Positions 7,082 through 9,081 of a stretch of DNA of 9,081 nucleotides are shown one piece after another. The stretch lies in contig JBFLYA010000149.1 in assembly GCA_040757115.1 (NCBI GenBank), positions 1 through 9,081 on the forward strand. The letters are read 5' to 3'. Numbering within the stretch: position 1 is the stretch's first letter; every line of letters starts with the position of its first letter. The position numbers and the translations under genes are program-made. This stretch comes from a bacterium (lineage in GTDB: Bacteria > UBA9089 > CG2-30-40-21 > SBAY01). The notes below the pieces were generated by a model. That model was not told where the DNA came from and made no database searches. It saw only the letters and a list, made by a program, of their open reading frames with translations.

Positions 7082-7560
7082 GATTTAAACCTCTTTTTCA
7101 GCATCTCTTCAACAATTTTGGGGACAAAACTATGCAGTGAACCACCCAGACTGGCTATTTCTTTTATCGCTGAAGAACTTAAGAAGAAATTATCTTCATG
7201 GGTCATCATAAACAGAGTTTCTATGCTGGGATTTAATCTTTTATTCAAGGAAGCCATTTGGAACTCATGTTCAAAATCTGACACTGCCCGTAGTCCTCGA
7301 ATGATAATACTTGCCTGTTTTTTTTGTGCATATTCAACTAACAATCCAGAAAATTCTTCTATCTTGACATTAGGATAATCTTTGGTTATCTCTTTTAACA
7401 TTTGTATTCGCTCTTGTATCGAGAAAAGAGTTGGTTTAGAAGAATCGCAAGCCACAGCAACTATTACCTCTTCAAATAAAGGTATCGCTCGTTCAATTAT
7501 ATCTAAATGACCATTTGTTATCGGGTCAAATGTTCCTGGATAAATAGCGATATTGTGCAT
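7078..7560 (-). CDS. coaD: Phosphopantetheine adenylyltransferase
   Basis: This 160-residue protein, the normal length of CoaD, catalyses the fourth step of CoA synthesis: 4'-phosphopantetheine plus ATP gives dephospho-CoA and pyrophosphate in the cytosol. The nucleotidyltransferase signature is complete: YPGTFDPITNGH with Thr10 and His18, Lys42 in SSKPTLFS, FSGLLVEYA (70-78), IIRGLRAVSDFEHE with Arg88 and Arg91 (86-99), and LSSSAIKEIA (127-136). DFEHEF replaces the more common DFEYE-type wording, a mild change. ATG 7560 has GAGGAG (7566-7571) five bases ahead. The upstream gene stops at 7572, leaving 11 bp, and the downstream GH57 gene overlaps by four bases. In many bacteria coaD follows rsmD; here its neighbours are different. 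Confidence 0.97.
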   Translation of the reverse strand: MHNIAIYPGTFDPITNGHLDIIERAIPLFEEVIVAVACDSSKPTLFSIQERIQMLKEITKDYPNVKIEEFSGLLVEYAQKKQASIIIRGLRAVSDFEHEFQMASLNKRLNPSIETLFMMTHEDNFFLSSSAIKEIASLGGSLHSFVPKIVEEMLKKRFKS

Positions 7561-7565
7561 TTTTA

Positions 7566-7571
7566 CTCCTC
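7566..7571 (-). promoter_or_regulatory. Ribosome binding site of coaD
   Basis: GAGGAG on the minus strand is five bases before the coaD ATG and directly abuts the TAA stop (7574-7572) of the upstream gene, so both genes must share a transcript. Confidence 0.8.
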
Positions 7572-8072
7572 TTACATCTTATTTTTCAATTCCAATACCA
7601 ATTGAACCTCAGTTTTACTCATATTTACTGCCCTGGCAATTTCCTCTATTGAAAATCCAGCGAGCATTAATTCCTTTATCTTTTCCTTCTTCTCATCAAC
7701 AGTTGCCTTTTTAGAAAGAGGTTTTATCTTTGGTCTTTCAACAGGTTTTTCCTTTATTTCTTCTAGTTCTTTGTTTTTTCTACCACGATTAGCGAGTATA
7801 TCTAAATCAACCGTCATTGAATTTAATTTTACAATTTTATTATCGGCTAATTTGATAATATTCTTTAAATCTTCTATTTTATCTTCAAGGATATTTATAT
7901 TCGTGTTAGAAACTCGATTAAACTCAGTGATTAATTTACCTACTTCATTTCTAAACTTATCAATATCTTTGAATTCAACATTTGTTATTCTGGGTTTAAT
8001 CCCATGTATCCAGATAATATATCCGGCGAGGATAAAAGAAATAATCGTTCCAAGAAAAAGCACAAACTCCAT
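7572..8072 (-). CDS. Membrane-anchored coiled-coil protein with C-terminal helix-turn-helix, function unknown
   Basis: From ATG 8072 the product has 166 residues. A hydrophobic helix (about 2-22, VLFLGTIISFILAGYIIWI) anchors it in the membrane. It is followed by a long heptad-like helical region (about 37-85), a Lys/Glu/Pro-rich linker (about 97-125) and a helix-turn-helix (about 128-163) containing LAGFSIEEIARAVNMSKTEV, which resembles sigma-region-4-like HTHs. The layout recalls DUF6115 and DUF2802 proteins, whose role is not established. I do not recognise a named gene. The frame extends upstream to TTG 8111, but that TTG is the -35 box of a near-perfect promoter and has no ribosome binding site, so I prefer ATG 8072. 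GTG 8063, with GGAG three bases ahead, is a third possibility but would shorten the membrane helix. It heads the operon with coaD and the GH57 gene. Confidence 0.75.
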   Translation of the reverse strand: MEFVLFLGTIISFILAGYIIWIHGIKPRITNVEFKDIDKFRNEVGKLITEFNRVSNTNINILEDKIEDLKNIIKLADNKIVKLNSMTVDLDILANRGRKNKELEEIKEKPVERPKIKPLSKKATVDEKKEKIKELMLAGFSIEEIARAVNMSKTEVQLVLELKNKM

Positions 8073-8082
8073 TTCATCATTT

Positions 8083-8111
8083 ATTGTAATAAATTTAGAT
8101 GATTTTGTCAA
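8083..8111 (-). promoter_or_regulatory. Near-consensus sigma-70 promoter of the membrane-protein/coaD/GH57 operon
   Basis: On the minus strand TTGACA (8111-8106) is a perfect -35 box. A 17-base spacer (8105-8089) leads to TACAAT (8088-8083), one base off the TATAAT consensus. Transcription would begin about 6-8 bases after the -10 box, only a few bases before ATG 8072, so the message would be nearly leaderless. Confidence 0.75.
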
Positions 8112-8209
8112 GTGGCAGATTGAGATTTTTTCAACCTGTATGGTTAGAATTTAAAGGGGGTAATATTTTGGAGATGCTGTTCCCGGGGAGAATTGCTCAC
8201 TGGAAGTAG

Positions 8210-8677
8210 TCAGGATTGAGCAAATTTAATTCCTAACCCTACAGCTTCTTTAGCCGTTTGGGCGTAAATGATAGGTGGTTTTTCGTGATTTTGGCGTTCT
8301 AAATGCCAGGTTCGTAATCCAATAAGGGGCACATTTAATTTTAAACAAAATGCCATCTCAGATAATGTTCCATAGCTTCCCTCAATGGCAATAATTGCTT
8401 CACAAGACCGGACAATGATAATATTTCTTGCCTGGTCTAACCCCGTAACAATAGGAATATCAATGTAAGGATTGGCAGAGGTTTTTGCGGTGCCGGGTAG
8501 TATGCCGATAGTTAATCCGCCCTGACTTTTTGCTCCGCAACAGGCAGATTCCATTATTCCACCTAATCCACCACAAATTAATATCGCCCCTGCCTTCGCA
8601 ATTTCTTCCCCTACTTCAAATGCTAATTTTTTACCCTCATCAGAAGGATAACTTTCACCTATAACTCCAATTTGCAT
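8210..8677 (-). CDS. TIGR00725 / SLOG-superfamily nucleotide-binding protein (LOG / Moco-carrier-like)
   Basis: This 155-residue protein has a single Rossmann-like domain and no membrane segment. Recognisable family blocks are IGVIGES (3-8), ICGGLGGIMESACCGA (34-49), GGLTIGILPG (53-62), TGLDQARNIIIV (78-89) and GSYGTLSEMAF (100-110). These match TIGR00725, a family related to LOG and DprA folds and to molybdenum-cofactor carrier proteins. Its biochemical role is not settled. The phosphate-binding block reads IEGSYGTLSE rather than the GG-rich form of LOG enzymes (PGGxGTxxE), so cytokinin-riboside hydrolase activity should not be assumed. ATG 8677 has CAGGAT (8690-8685) seven bases ahead. It points the same way as the operon downstream, but a 137-bp gap with a promoter separates them, so it is probably its own unit. 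A molybdo-enzyme gene (fdhA) lies 4.4 kb away; a link is speculative. Confidence 0.85.
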   Translation of the reverse strand: MQIGVIGESYPSDEGKKLAFEVGEEIAKAGAILICGGLGGIMESACCGAKSQGGLTIGILPGTAKTSANPYIDIPIVTGLDQARNIIIVRSCEAIIAIEGSYGTLSEMAFCLKLNVPLIGLRTWHLERQNHEKPPIIYAQTAKEAVGLGIKFAQS

Positions 8678-8731
8678 TTTATATATCCTGTTTGTAAGCG
8701 TTCAGCATTCAGTTTTTGAATGAACACCGGT

Positions 8732-8777
8732 AACTATTCAGCCACAGATGGACACGGATGAAACACTGAAAATTCGT
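8732..8777 (+). repeat. Dispersed repeat, CCACAGATG family (copy 2)
   Basis: It matches the reverse complement of 1088-1133 at 43 of 46 positions, beginning AACTATTCAGCCACAGATG and ending GAAAATTCGT. The match stops on both sides, so these ends may mark the core of the repeat unit. Confidence 0.8.
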
Positions 8778-8922
8778 AATCCATGTCCGTTTTCTGTGTC
8801 CGTAATTAGGCTGATAGCTGAAAAATTCGGTGGTGTCTTAATCTAGTGCTCTGTCGCTACTCAATTGATGTTCTCCCCTGGCCTAATCATTACCCACATC
8901 TTTTAGTGGACAGATTAGATAG

Positions 8923-9018
8923 AAATTCCAAATTCCAAGCACCAAATTCCAAATAAATTCCAAATTCCAAGCACCAAATTCCAAATAAATTCCAAATTCC
9001 AAACACTAAATTCCAAAG
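8923..9018. repeat. Tandem array, three copies of a 32-bp AAATTCC-rich unit
   Basis: Copies start at 8923, 8955 and 8987. The first two are identical across 32 bp; the third differs at about three positions. Each unit holds three AATTCCAA words separated by AAGCACC, so it has an internal sub-repeat. There are no spacers, which rules out CRISPR. Confidence 0.9.
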
Positions 9019-9061
9019 TTTATATTACAACGATAAAAATTCATTTAGACTTTTCAATAAT

Positions 9062-9081
9062 TGAAGAAAAAATTTTCTTCA
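9062..9081. repeat. AT-rich palindrome at the right edge
   Basis: TGAAGAAAA (9062-9070) and TTTTCTTCA (9073-9081) are perfect complements around AA. The window ends here, so the palindrome may be longer. It could be part of a hairpin terminator for a gene beyond the edge, which cannot be checked. Confidence 0.4.

Larger units (their letters stand above)
8678..9081. other. Intergenic region made of repeats, no gene
   Basis: These 404 bp hold the ribosome binding site of the SLOG gene, a small hairpin (CATTCA/TGAATG, about 8707-8723), a CCACAGATG repeat (8732-8777) with following ATCCATGTCCG and CTGTGTCCG words that partly pair back with it, an unassigned stretch (about 8820-8920), a 32-bp tandem array (8923-9018) and an AT-rich palindrome at the edge. 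No open frame with a start signal is seen on either strand. Confidence 0.7.

Noticed and set aside
7073-8154. Plus-strand open frames opposite coaD and the membrane protein
   Set aside because: They are antisense shadows of well-supported minus-strand genes and lack recognisable domains or ribosome binding sites.
8174-8209. Tiny plus-strand frame (11 codons) after AAAGGGGG
   Set aside because: Too short to support, with no conservation evidence; the purine run could be chance.
8193-8223. Inverted repeat TTGCTCA/TGAGCAA around the SLOG gene stop codon as a terminator
   Set aside because: The stem is only 7 bp with a 17-base loop and no T-run follows on the minus strand.
8923-9018. CRISPR array
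   Set aside because: The units abut with no unique spacers and are low-complexity; no cas gene is present.

Overview
The window looks like chromosomal DNA of an uncultured, AT-rich (roughly 40% GC by eye) anaerobic bacterium. Two things suggest this: a large molybdenum/tungsten formate dehydrogenase subunit next to sugar-phosphate and alpha-glucan enzymes, and intergenic gaps filled with short dispersed repeats built on CGCAAAG, CCACAGATG and AAATTCC words. Such repeats are typical of several candidate-phylum genomes. I cannot name the taxon from sequence alone.

Layout. 1-969 (+): the 3' part of a trypsin-like serine protease fused to six TPR repeats, broken by a one-base frameshift near 433. 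970-1180: dispersed repeats. 1181-4527 (+): a likely two-gene unit, a Cys-type formate dehydrogenase alpha subunit and a small transaldolase. 4528-4900: a convergent intergenic region with hairpins and repeats. 4901-8072 (-): a tight operon that reads, in transcription order, a membrane-anchored coiled-coil/helix-turn-helix protein, coaD (phosphopantetheine adenylyltransferase) and a GH57 glucan enzyme. A near-consensus sigma-70 promoter lies at its head. 8210-8677 (-): a TIGR00725/SLOG-type nucleotide-binding protein. 8678-9081: repeats only, including a 32-bp tandem array.

How the genes fit together. FdhA handles formate/CO2 redox, transaldolase serves the non-oxidative pentose phosphate pathway, the GH57 enzyme probably works on internal alpha-glucan, and CoaD makes dephospho-CoA. 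This is ordinary central metabolism. I found no defence system, phage, CRISPR array, tRNA or rRNA. The most notable points are the modular intergenic repeats, the frameshifted protease-TPR gene, the promoter that overlaps an apparent TTG start codon, and the formate dehydrogenase alpha subunit with no partner subunit beside it.
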